A DNA stretch of 64,000 nucleotides from Bacillota bacterium. GTDB lineage: Bacteria > Bacillota > Bacilli > Paenibacillales > Paenibacillaceae. This document shows positions 8,192 to 16,220 of the stretch, piece by piece (the stretch's first letter is position 1; each line of letters opens with the position of its first letter). A program made the translations under genes and the position numbers. Below the pieces are notes generated by a model. The model had not been told where the DNA came from. It saw nothing but the letters and a program-made list of their open reading frames with translations, and did no database searches. Where the stretch lies: contig JAEZCJ010000090.1 in assembly GCA_023433615.1 (NCBI GenBank), positions 1 through 64,000 of the forward strand, read 5' to 3'.

Positions 8192-9760
8192 GTGAACAAG
8201 CATGCGTGGAAGAATAGCGTATTTATCGTGTCAGCTCTTATCATCGTGATCTTGGTCATCCTTGGAGCGCTAATGCCCGAGGCATTCGGGGATGTTGCCG
8301 GTCGAATATTCGAATTGACGACGAGGCTGTTCGGGTGGTTCTATCTGCTTGCCGTATTGATGATCATCTTATTCTTGGCGGGGCTTGCGATTAGCAAATA
8401 CGGTACGATCCGCTTGGGCGGGGAGGACGAGCGGCCGGAATTCTCCTTCTTCTCTTGGATCGGCATGCTGTTCTCTGCAGGCTTCGGAGCGGGATTGGTC
8501 TTCTGGGGCGTAGCAGAGCCTGCGAGCCACTTCTTCTCCACGCCGTTCTGGGAACGGAGCCGCTGACGGAGGAAGCCGCGCGTATCGCGATGGGATATTC
8601 ATTTTTCCACTGGGGCGTCAGCCAATGGGCGATCTTCGCGCTAGCGGGTCTAGCCATCGGTTTCATGCAGTTCCGCAAAAATAAGGATGGGCGCGTCTCG
8701 ACTGCGCTAAAGCCGGTATTGGGCGATCGTCCAACGGTGCGAAGCGTGATCGATAATCTTGCGGTCGTTGCGACAGTCATGGGCATAGCGACTTCGATCG
8801 GGCTGGGCGTCATGCAGATGAGCGGCGGCTTGGATGCCGTATTCCGTACGGGACAATCATTCGCTGTGCAGACGATATTGATTGCGGCGATCTTCATCTT
8901 GTATATGCTGTCTGCCACAACCGGATTGGATAAGGGAATCAAGTATCTAAGTACCTTGAACTTGGCGCTTGCGCTGGTGCTGCTGCTATTCATTCTCTTC
9001 GTTGGTCCGACTGTGTTCATTATGGAGAGCTTCACGCTGGCGCTCGGCGATTACGTGACGAACTTCGTGCAATACAGCCTGCGCTTGCAGCCCTATGTCG
9101 GCGGCACGTGGATCAGGGACTGGACGATCTTCTATTGGGCTTGGGCGATCGCATGGTCCCCGTTCGTCGGAGGGTTCGTCGCAAGGGTGTCGAGAGGAAG
9201 GACGATCCGCGAATTCATTCTCGCCGTGATGATCATTCCGCCGGCTATTGCCTGCTTGTGGATTGCGGCTTTTGGCGGAACGGCATTATGGAAGGATCTG
9301 AATGAAGGGGCTGGCATTGCTGCTGCAGTGGACGCCGATTTAACATCGGCACTGTTTGTCTTGTATGAGCACATGCCATTCACGAATATTCTGTCTGTCG
9401 GCTCCATTTTGTTGATCTTGGACTTTCCTCGTCACCTCGGCGGATTCTGCCACATTCATTCTGGCCAGCATGACCTCATACGGCAGCATGGATCCGCCGA
9501 AGTACGCCAAATACGTCTGGGGGGTGCTGATGTCGGCCATTGCGGGCGTTCTGCTCTATGCAGGCGGGCTGGAGGCCTTGCAGACCGCATCGCTGATTGC
9601 TGCTCTTCCATTTACGCTGGTGCTGCTGCTGTTGGTTGCCGCCATCGTGAAGCTTCTTCGGCATGAGCCGCTGCCCATTCGCAAGGCAGACCTAAGACGC
9701 TTCCGCCGCTTAGAGGAAGCGTCCAGCAGACAGGACAGGGGGAAGGAGAGAGGCAAATGA
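8192..9760 (+). pseudogene. BCCT-family osmolyte transporter (OpuD/BetL-like), two frameshifts
   Basis: The gene starts with GAGGTGACTGCGTGAA at GTG 8192 and ends at 9760, but the frame breaks near 8550 (after 'EPASHFFSTPF') and again near 9421 (before 'FLVTSADSATFIL'). Joining the three frames restores a near full-length betaine/choline/carnitine transporter with the hallmark 'WTIFYWAWAIAWSPFVG' and 'ARVSRGRTIREF' stretches. The first break fits a one-base loss and the second a one-base gain; the original frame is regained. Either this is a recent pseudogene or both are sequence errors. The protein would have imported glycine betaine or a similar solute. Confidence 0.8.
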
Positions 9761-9785
9761 CGCGGCGCGATCGCGGCAATGGCTG

Positions 9786-10991
9786 CTACGGCCGAGGCGT
9801 GTCCGTGCCTTCGAGTCGGGGATAAGCGCGTTCGACGATCTGCCGGATATCGGCAAGACTGCTGCCCTTGGCCCGCTCGTCGAGGTAGGTATCGGTGATG
9901 TCCAAGCACATTCGGCAATTCTCCGCATGAGCCGTCGGGACGATGTCGCCAAGCTCGGATTCGCCGAAATAACAGTTCCAGTTGCTGCGATGCCCGGCGT
10001 CCTGACAGCCGCAGAAGCAGGGGAGACGAGACAGCGCCTCGCGATGAAGAACGGCGGCGCTATAGAGGGCGGCAGTAGCCGACGATGGCGTCCACACGCC
10101 GTCTGGATCGTCTGCGCCGGCTGTTGCATGATGCGCATGCGGTTCGCCGCCGGCATGCTGCTCATGCAGCGCGGCTGCATCGATGATCGTGCCTTGATGC
10201 GAAGCGGTGACGACGCGCAGTTGCTGCACGCCGTAGCTCGCAAGCGTGTGCGCGATCAGCGACTCGAGCTGCGAGCCTGTCTCCGTGCCGACCCATTCAT
10301 CGTAACGGTCGGAGAGCTCGACCACCGTTACGTTGCCGTCGGCCCGAAGCTGCACGAAAGCGACCCCGTCCGGGATCGGATTGACGAGCGAGTCCGGCAA
10401 GCTGCTGCCTCGCAGGCCGAACAGCTGCCGCATGGCTGCAACCTTCGGGAATTGTACGCGGGTCGCGACGGGAAGGTATTGCGTGACAGGCACATATCCG
10501 CCGGCGGCATTCATGAGATAGACCGTCGATGCTTGGCTGCGATCGGGCGCTTCTGCTTGCTGCACGGCATCGGATGCGACGGGGGCTGACGGAGCTGCCG
10601 CGAGCGCGGCCAGCTTATGTTTAATCGCGGCTGCATCCACTTCCTGCTCAAGTCTGCCGAGCTCTTGTCCTTGTTCATTCAAGAACAGCACCGTGGGGTG
10701 CTTCACGACGGCATAGCGATTCACGGTATCGCTGTCCTCCAGGATGCTATAGCGGTCATAGCCGTACTGCGTGAATTCGGCCTCCAAGCGATTGAGCTCG
10801 TTCAAGGTCTTGCTGCAGCTGCCGCAGCCCTCCAGGGTGAATGCCGCAATGCGGGATACCTCTCGGCTCCCTCCGTCTTGCTCCGCAGAGCTCCCGCTAT
10901 CCAGCATATAGAAAGTCAGCAGCAAAGCAATCGCGGTTGCGATTGCGGCAATACTTCCGTATCCCAGCTTCCGATTGCGCTTCCGATTCAT
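9786..10991 (-). CDS. Thioredoxin / GerMN / PCYCGC fusion, membrane-anchored
   Basis: The ATG at 10991 has GAGAGG nine bases upstream and lies 14 bases after dmkB. The 401-residue protein has an N-terminal membrane anchor (about 11-30), a thioredoxin-like domain with CGSC (about 56-59), a GerMN-like domain (about 176-290: 'PVTQYLPVATRV', 'PIPDGVAFVQL', 'LIAHTLASYGVQQLRV') and a C-terminal PCYCGC-type domain (LPCFCGC, NCYF, CRMCLDI; Cys near 325, 327, 329, 340, 359, 362). PCYCGC domains are cysteine-rich and probably bind metal. All three parts face outside. As the last gene after hepS-like and dmkB it may be a redox partner of EET (inference). I know no characterised protein with this order. 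Confidence 0.75.
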   Translation of the reverse strand: MNRKRNRKLGYGSIAAIATAIALLLTFYMLDSGSSAEQDGGSREVSRIAAFTLEGCGSCSKTLNELNRLEAEFTQYGYDRYSILEDSDTVNRYAVVKHPTVLFLNEQGQELGRLEQEVDAAAIKHKLAALAAAPSAPVASDAVQQAEAPDRSQASTVYLMNAAGGYVPVTQYLPVATRVQFPKVAAMRQLFGLRGSSLPDSLVNPIPDGVAFVQLRADGNVTVVELSDRYDEWVGTETGSQLESLIAHTLASYGVQQLRVVTASHQGTIIDAAALHEQHAGGEPHAHHATAGADDPDGVWTPSSATAALYSAAVLHREALSRLPCFCGCQDAGHRSNWNCYFGESELGDIVPTAHAENCRMCLDITDTYLDERAKGSSLADIRQIVERAYPRLEGTDTPRP

Positions 10992-11004
10992 ATGCCGCAT
11001 CCTC

Positions 11005-12018
11005 TCAAGCGAAATATTCGGCCAATAGGGCAAGACTCGGCTGCGCCGGATGATCTGCGAGGCGATCCGCGATCCGCTCCGCCTGCCGGACGTAGGCTTG
11101 ACTCAGCTCTTCTGCGCGGGGTAATGCATCGCTAGCGGCGATCGCTGCAATGACCGCATCGAATTCGTCCGTCGAAGCGTCGGCATGCAAGCCGCGAATC
11201 CGCTCGTTCAGCGCGGGATCCTCCATCGCGTACAGCACGGGCAGGGTTACGATGCCGTTCCGCAGATCGGCGCCGACCGGCTTGCCGATTGTGCCGGCTT
11301 GCTGCGTGAAGTCGAGCAGGTCATCCCGAATCTGAAAAGCCATGCCGATGGCCTCGCCGAAATCATGCAGCGCAAAGCCGATCTCGCGCGGAGCGCCGGC
11401 GGCATCGGCTCCCGCCTTGAGGCATTGCGCCATCAGCAATGCCGTCTTGCTGCGCGTCTTGTCCAAGTATTGCTCCAACGTCATATCGAGGTCGAAGCGG
11501 TGATGCAGCTGGCTGTATTCCCCGCGGCACAGCTCGGTTACCATCGCCGCCAGCTCGGCGCAGCGGCAGGCATGCTCGGCGGAATCTTCCGTATCCTCCG
11601 GGGAATCGCCGCTCGCGCTCGGGACAGCCCATTCTACCGCTCGAACCATCATATAGTTCGCGATAAGGATCGCCGTGCGAACATCGGTCGTCTTATGAAC
11701 CGTCGGAACGCCTCGCCGCCGGTCTGCGCCGTCGATGATGTCGTCATGAACCAATGAGGCCATATGCAGGTATTCGAGCATGGCTGCCGTTCGCATGACG
11801 CGGTCGCTGCGCCGAGGCGTCCCCGGCTCGCCGAAACGGCTGCCGACGAGGACCATCATCGGGCGAAGCCTTTTGCCACCGGCGCGAATGAGGTTCGTAA
11901 CGCTGTCGAAGACGACGGACGGCCTCGGCAGATCGGCGTCGGATAGAATGACGTTCAGAAGGGCGTCGTCGATGGAGCCGAGGTCGATATGAAGCCGATC
12001 ATGCAGCTTGCTGCTCAT
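11005..12018 (-). CDS. dmkB: Polyprenyl diphosphate synthase (HepT/DmkB-like)
   Basis: The 337-residue protein has both Asp-rich motifs of trans-prenyl synthases: DDIID (92-96) followed by the usual RRG, and DDLLD (232-236). It extends isoprenoid diphosphates to the long chain used by DmkA. It overlaps the HepS-like gene by four bases (ATGA), so the two subunits are translationally coupled. In FLEET loci dmkB is this type of enzyme. Chain length cannot be read from sequence; heptaprenyl is likely in this group of bacteria. Confidence 0.88.
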   Translation of the reverse strand: MSSKLHDRLHIDLGSIDDALLNVILSDADLPRPSVVFDSVTNLIRAGGKRLRPMMVLVGSRFGEPGTPRRSDRVMRTAAMLEYLHMASLVHDDIIDGADRRRGVPTVHKTTDVRTAILIANYMMVRAVEWAVPSASGDSPEDTEDSAEHACRCAELAAMVTELCRGEYSQLHHRFDLDMTLEQYLDKTRSKTALLMAQCLKAGADAAGAPREIGFALHDFGEAIGMAFQIRDDLLDFTQQAGTIGKPVGADLRNGIVTLPVLYAMEDPALNERIRGLHADASTDEFDAVIAAIAASDALPRAEELSQAYVRQAERIADRLADHPAQPSLALLAEYFA

Positions 12019-12467
12019 GATGTCATCGCCTCCTGATCGGCACGATCCAGATACTGGCGGAAGGCTGCATACACCTCGCGCATGGCGCGTCTCGCCGGAC
12101 GTCCCATGAGCAGCGACAGCTGGAGCTTCTTATAGACGGGAGCCAGATGGCTCAGCAGGTCCAATTCCTTATGCTGCGACAGCAGCTTATAGTAAGCGCC
12201 CATGAGGTAGTCGCCATCCAGAATGCCGCGCGTCAGCGTGTCATTGCGTCCATCCTGCGCGTCCTGGTGCCTGAGCACGGCTTGCTGCAGGAGCAGATAG
12301 CCGCCGAGAATCGTCAGCTTGCGATGTCTATGAAGGCCGGTCTTCTCGACGACGGCCGCCAGCCGTTCCAATAGGTGAACATCGTCAGCCAGCCGAATGG
12401 CGGTGTCGGAATCGATCTGCTGCCGCAGCATGCTAAGCGTATCTTGGATGAGTCTGCGATCCATCAT
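12015..12467 (-). CDS. Heptaprenyl diphosphate synthase component I-like (HepS-like)
   Basis: The 150-residue protein is entirely helical. The stretch 'GILDGDYLMGAYYKLLSQ' with the preceding 'YLLLQQAVLRHQDA' resembles the 'LAGDYFSGLYYSLLS' region of Bacillus HepS, the regulatory small subunit that sets chain length together with HepT. It is shorter than HepS (about 250). The four-base overlap with the catalytic subunit gene supports a heterodimer. The call rests on motif memory and context, so confidence is moderate. Confidence 0.68.
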   Translation of the reverse strand: MMDRRLIQDTLSMLRQQIDSDTAIRLADDVHLLERLAAVVEKTGLHRHRKLTILGGYLLLQQAVLRHQDAQDGRNDTLTRGILDGDYLMGAYYKLLSQHKELDLLSHLAPVYKKLQLSLLMGRPARRAMREVYAAFRQYLDRADQEAMTS

Positions 12468-12496
12468 GGTGGGCTCACTACCTTCCTATAGTAAAA

Positions 12497-12530
12497 TCAG
12501 GCGCAACGGGGGTACGCCCGTTGCGCCTGA
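12497..12530 (-). terminator. Rho-independent terminator downstream of ndh2
   Basis: TCAGGCGCAACGGG and CCCGTTGCGCCTGA form a perfect 14-bp stem with a six-base loop. On the minus strand it is followed by ATTTTAC. It lies between ndh2 and the HepS-like gene, so pplA-ndh2 and hepS-dmkB-fusion may be separate or only partly read-through units. Confidence 0.8.
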
Positions 12531-12537
12531 CAGGCGA

Positions 12538-14418
12538 TTAATCCGCGTAGAGATACCAGCGCTTCACGATCGGAATCTTCTTCCAGATCTGCTTCAAGCG
12601 AGGCATGACATAGTAGTCCAGCCCGAATGTGCTGCCCGATCCGCCGATGAGCGCGATGCCTGCACCCAAGTACCAGAGCATATCCTGCGGTGCCATGCCT
12701 GATACCCATACCATGGCGCCCATCGCGACGGTCGCGACGGCTGCCGGAGCAGAGAACAGGCCCAGGATGAGCAATGCTCCGAAGAGGAGCTCCGCGAGCA
12801 CCATCGAAGTCTGGAACACGTAAGCGAGCGCGTTGAAGCTGCCGTCCGCGCCGTAGAACATGAGGTCCATCGACCAGTCGACCATGCTCTTCATGAAGTC
12901 CGGCACCGGCAAGGCCTTCACGGCTTCTGCGGTGTAAGCCGATGCTGCCGCCACTGCGTCTGCCGCTGCTCCGGCTGCCTCGCCCGCGCCTTCCGCCGCT
13001 ACGGATGCGCCGGTCGTGCCGTCTGCGGCTTTAGCAGGAATGAGGAAGATGTGACCGGGATCGTCGAGGATTTTGCCCATCTTATCCCAGCCTTGCTTGA
13101 ACCACATCCAGCCTGCGAAGATGCGGAGCGGGACGAGCCAGAAGTTCGGCGACCGCTTGGCGAGATGTCCGCCGAGGAAGCTGCGGTTGTTCTTCACGTG
13201 GAAGAATTCATGCAAGAGATAGGAGTAGACCTTGTTGAAGCCGCACACTTGGAACAGGTAGACCATGTTGATGAGATGCTTCACGGCCATGGCCGGCAGG
13301 CCGCTCATCTTGAACATCTTGCCCGGGACGCCGACGTTGGCGACGCCGTACCGGCTGCCGATGCAGACCATCGTGCCGTGGAACGTCGGCTTGTACGCCT
13401 TCTTCGGCTTATTGCGAATATCCGCCGCGATGTTGTGGGCGATGACCGGCGCGGCCAATTCGGCGTTCTCGACCATCTGCGGCACGGGATTCGACTGGCC
13501 TTCCGGAATGTAGAAAATGTTATCGCCGACGACATACACTTCATTGTGCGAAGGGACCTGAAGCTTGTCGTTCGTCAGGATCCGCTTGCGGCCCTTCTGC
13601 TCGACATCGACGCTGCCCGCGATCTCGGAGCCTTCCACGCCGGCCGTCCATACGACGGTGCGGGAGAGGATTTCTTGCTCGCCGAGCTGTACGCCGTTCT
13701 CGCTTACGCCCGTTATTTTCGAGCCGGTAATGATGTTGACGTTCAACTTCTTCAGCCGCTTCTCGGCCTTGCGGATCAGAGGCTCCGGCAGGATCGGCAG
13801 AATCTTGTCGACCATGTCGACGACATGGAGCTTCACCTCGGACGGATCGACGACGAATTCCTTGCACAGCTCCTGCGTGAACTCTGCAAGCTCGCCGATC
13901 ATCTCGACGCCGGTGAAGCCGGCGCCGACGACGACGAAGGTGAGCATCTCCTGGCGAGCCTGCTTGTTGCGTTCCAAGACCGCCTGGCGGAACATGCCGA
14001 GAATCTGTTCTTTCAGCTTCACGGCATCCTCGTAGGACCAGAGGCTGAACGCGTGCCGATCGGCGCCGGGTATACCGAAGAAGGTGGGCTTGCTGCCTGT
14101 GCCGATGACCAGATAATCGTAGGCGTAGGACGCTTTCTCCGAGAGGAGCTTACGCGCCTCGAAGTCGATCTTCTGAATGTCGTCGAGCACGACGTCCACG
14201 TTCTTGAAGCCGAGGAATACCTTCTTGAGGTCGACCCGGATCGAGTCTTCCTCGACCCGGTTCGCCGCTACCTCGTGAAGCTCGGTCAACAGAGTATGAT
14301 AAGGCTTGCGGTCGATCAGCGTTATTCGCACGTCATGCTGCTTGCGGAGCTGCTTGCCAAGCTTCTTCGCCGTGAGCACGCCGCCGTAGCCGCCGCCTAG
14401 TACTAAGATGTTCTTCAT
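12538..14418 (-). CDS. ndh2: Type II NADH dehydrogenase with C-terminal membrane domain (EET Ndh2)
   Basis: Residues 1-about 400 are a two-dinucleotide-fold NADH:quinone oxidoreductase: FAD loop GGGYGG (8-13) and NADH loop GAGFTG (165-170), plus 'VYVVGDN' near the FAD end. Beyond about 425 comes a DoxX-like membrane extension with an Ala-rich insert and several hydrophobic helices, making 626 residues instead of the usual 400. This extended form is typical of Ndh2 in FLEET loci, where it passes electrons from NADH to (demethyl)menaquinone for export. GAGGTG precedes the ATG. It is 47 bases after pplA and ends in a terminator. Confidence 0.9.
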   Translation of the reverse strand: MKNILVLGGGYGGVLTAKKLGKQLRKQHDVRITLIDRKPYHTLLTELHEVAANRVEEDSIRVDLKKVFLGFKNVDVVLDDIQKIDFEARKLLSEKASYAYDYLVIGTGSKPTFFGIPGADRHAFSLWSYEDAVKLKEQILGMFRQAVLERNKQARQEMLTFVVVGAGFTGVEMIGELAEFTQELCKEFVVDPSEVKLHVVDMVDKILPILPEPLIRKAEKRLKKLNVNIITGSKITGVSENGVQLGEQEILSRTVVWTAGVEGSEIAGSVDVEQKGRKRILTNDKLQVPSHNEVYVVGDNIFYIPEGQSNPVPQMVENAELAAPVIAHNIAADIRNKPKKAYKPTFHGTMVCIGSRYGVANVGVPGKMFKMSGLPAMAVKHLINMVYLFQVCGFNKVYSYLLHEFFHVKNNRSFLGGHLAKRSPNFWLVPLRIFAGWMWFKQGWDKMGKILDDPGHIFLIPAKAADGTTGASVAAEGAGEAAGAAADAVAAASAYTAEAVKALPVPDFMKSMVDWSMDLMFYGADGSFNALAYVFQTSMVLAELLFGALLILGLFSAPAAVATVAMGAMVWVSGMAPQDMLWYLGAGIALIGGSGSTFGLDYYVMPRLKQIWKKIPIVKRWYLYAD

Positions 14419-14465
14419 GCGAATGCACCTCGCGATTGTTGGAATGGTGTAGGGAGGACGCTAGC

Positions 14466-15398
14466 TTACTTCGCTTGAGCCAGCGCTTGCCCAGCCAGTT
14501 CGACGAAGCCGTTGACATGGATCGATACGCCGCTGATGGCGTCCGTCTTGCCGTCTTCCGCGTTGAACGGAATGGCAGCCGGATCTTGCTTCTCCAGCAG
14601 GAATTGCTCAGCCTTCGCGGCTTGCTCATGCCACTCGGCCTGCGCGCCGCCATTGGCCTTCATGCCGTATTCGCCGTCCTTGGAGCGCGTGACCTTGTCG
14701 GTGCCGCCGTCCTTATGGACGCCGTTCCAGGAAGCGGCCACGATGTTGCCGTTCATGACGGTGACGTGGACGGTTTCCTTCCAGCCGGACTTCGCATCGA
14801 ATTCGGCTGCTTCCGAGTGGTAGCTCCCGTCTTTGTACGGACCAGCCTCTACAGGGCCTGCCGCCAGCGCTTCGTTGACGAGCGCTACGAATTCGCCTGC
14901 GCCGATCGATACGCCGGAGACCGCGTCGGTCTTGCCTTCCGCATCCAGCGTAATGGCGTCGGTCGCTTGCTGCTCGAGCAGGAACTGCTCCAGCTTGGCT
15001 GCTTGCTCATGCCATTCGGCTTGCGCGTTGCCCTTGGCTTTCATGCCGTATTTGCCTTCCTCGGAGAGCGTCTTCTTGTCGAGCCCGCCATCCTTATGCA
15101 GGGCATTCCAGTTCACGCCCGTAATGGCGCCGCCCTCGACTTTGAGCGCGAGAATTTCTTTGTAGCCGGATTTCTCGGCGTAGTCGCCTTCTGCGTAGTA
15201 CACGCCGTCTGCCCATTTGGCTTCGTCTGCCGGTTCTTCGGCCGGCGCGTCGGTGCCGGCACTGTTGCTGCTTGCGGCAGGCGTCTCGACTGCCGGCGCG
15301 TTGGCAGCGGGTTCATTGTCTTTACTGCCGCCTCCGCATGCAGTCATCAGACCGAGCAGCAGGGTCAACGACAAGAGAATGGAAGCTGTTTTTTTCAT
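14466..15398 (-). CDS. pplA: Flavinylated lipoprotein with two FMN-binding domains (PplA-like)
   Basis: The ATG at 15398 has GGGGAGG nine bases upstream. The 310-residue product has a lipobox (LMTAC, Cys21), a Glu/Ala/Pro linker to about residue 60, and two homologous FMN-binding domains (about 61-180 and 186-310). Each ends in an ApbE-type acceptor motif: DAVSGVS with Ser164 and DAISGVS with Ser292. ApbE (FmnB) would attach FMN there covalently. PplA is the cell-surface carrier that hands electrons to iron or flavin outside. It heads a transcript with ndh2. Confidence 0.92.
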   Translation of the reverse strand: MKKTASILLSLTLLLGLMTACGGGSKDNEPAANAPAVETPAASSNSAGTDAPAEEPADEAKWADGVYYAEGDYAEKSGYKEILALKVEGGAITGVNWNALHKDGGLDKKTLSEEGKYGMKAKGNAQAEWHEQAAKLEQFLLEQQATDAITLDAEGKTDAVSGVSIGAGEFVALVNEALAAGPVEAGPYKDGSYHSEAAEFDAKSGWKETVHVTVMNGNIVAASWNGVHKDGGTDKVTRSKDGEYGMKANGGAQAEWHEQAAKAEQFLLEKQDPAAIPFNAEDGKTDAISGVSIHVNGFVELAGQALAQAK

Positions 15399-15444
15399 AA
15401 GAAAGATCCTCCCCGGGACATTGTGTGCTGGCGTCATCGTGAAT

Positions 15445-15462
15445 TTGTGAATCCATTCACAA
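15445..15462. promoter_or_regulatory. Rex/Fnr-type operator upstream of pplA-ndh2
   Basis: TTGTGAATCCATTCACAA is a perfect 18-bp palindrome. It fits the Rex operator (TTGTGAA-N4-TTCACAA) exactly and also the Bacillus Fnr site (TGTGA-N6-TCACA) exactly. It is centred about 55 bases upstream of the pplA ATG. A weak -10 (CACAAT on the minus strand, 15420-15425) lies about 31 bases from its centre, as at class II Fnr promoters. NADH-responsive repression or oxygen-responsive activation are both possible. Confidence 0.75.
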
Positions 15463-15602
15463 TAGCGTCGTTGCCTCATTCTAGCATGGAACATGGCGGG
15501 CTTCCGGTGATAAAAATCACGAAATTTGGCGTATTTTTGCATGGAAGGGTGATTGCCGGCTCGATTCGTGGCGGTGACGCGTATGGAGGTGAATGTAGAA
15601 AA

Positions 15603-15700
15603 CTACCGCTATTTTCCCTAGAATCGCGAAAACCGGTTGCTTAGCTGTATTTCCTACCACTAATTTCGGGGGAATCTCGAAAACTGTCGTGTTTCGTTGG
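15603..15700. repeat. Degenerate direct repeats, about 51-bp period
   Basis: 'CTACCGCTATTTTC...GAATCGCGAAAAC' at 15603 recurs in diverged form as 'CTACCACTAATTTC...GAATCTCGAAAAC' at 15654. The sequence is AT-richer than its surroundings and resembles degenerate intergenic repeats of Paenibacillaceae. No function is apparent. Confidence 0.5.
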
Positions 15701-16004
15701 AATAGTGGCATTATTTTGCACTAATTCTGTCATGGGGCTAACGGGCCAATAAATAGTTGTAGGATTTCCCACTTTTCGTCCTGGGAGAGGGGGGATGACA
15801 ATTATGGGTGAACTCCATCTTGGAGAACGCCAGAACACCATTGCTTAACCGCAACTCCAGCAGCCCCGGCCGTTCAGCTGCGTCTGCATCTCGGCGGCGC
15901 CATAGCGGTACATTTGCGACAGCATAGTAGCGGTACCACTGCAGCACCACGGCGGTCACCTTGGCAGCATTATAGTCGGCAGTAGCCCAGTACCTCTACA
16001 TCGG

Positions 16005-16146
16005 CCCCCGCCGCTCAGGAGCTCCAGCACTTCGAGCACTTATGCTGCTCAGGAGTGCCGACAGCTCGAGCCCCCGCCGCTCAGGAGCTCCAGCACTTCG
16101 AGCACTTATGCTGCTCAGGAGCTCCAACACCTCGAGCCCCCGCCGC
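16005..16146. repeat. 66-bp tandem repeat (two copies plus a partial third)
   Basis: A 51-base segment (16005-16055) recurs exactly at 16071-16121, and the linking CTCGAGCCCCCGCCGC at 16065 recurs at 16131. The period of 66 is a multiple of three, but the frames give only Ala/Pro-rich sequence without a ribosome site, so a minisatellite is more likely than a gene. Confidence 0.8.
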
Positions 16147-16220
16147 ACTGCAGCTTCGGTACCAAAGCGCTTCTAGCACCGTCAGCCACTCATTGTGCGT
16201 TCGCGATTCCCGTGCCTCAT

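Larger units (their letters stand above)
15399..16220. other. 820-bp spacer between pplA and pyrD
   Basis: It holds the pplA promoter with its palindrome (15445-15462), a stretch of degenerate direct repeats (about 15603-15700), about 150 bases with nothing recognisable, and a 66-bp tandem repeat (16005-16146). No convincing gene is seen; small open frames over the tandem repeat are low-complexity and lack ribosome sites. Confidence 0.6.

Noticed and set aside
13051..14400. A 449-codon open frame on the plus strand opposite ndh2
   Set aside because: It mirrors the well-supported ndh2 gene; the product is composed of Asp/Val/Leu/His-rich shadow sequence, has no domain and no ribosome site.
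16005..16146. Possible CRISPR array
   Set aside because: Only two full units, the spacers are not unique (15 bases between exact matches), and no cas gene is near.
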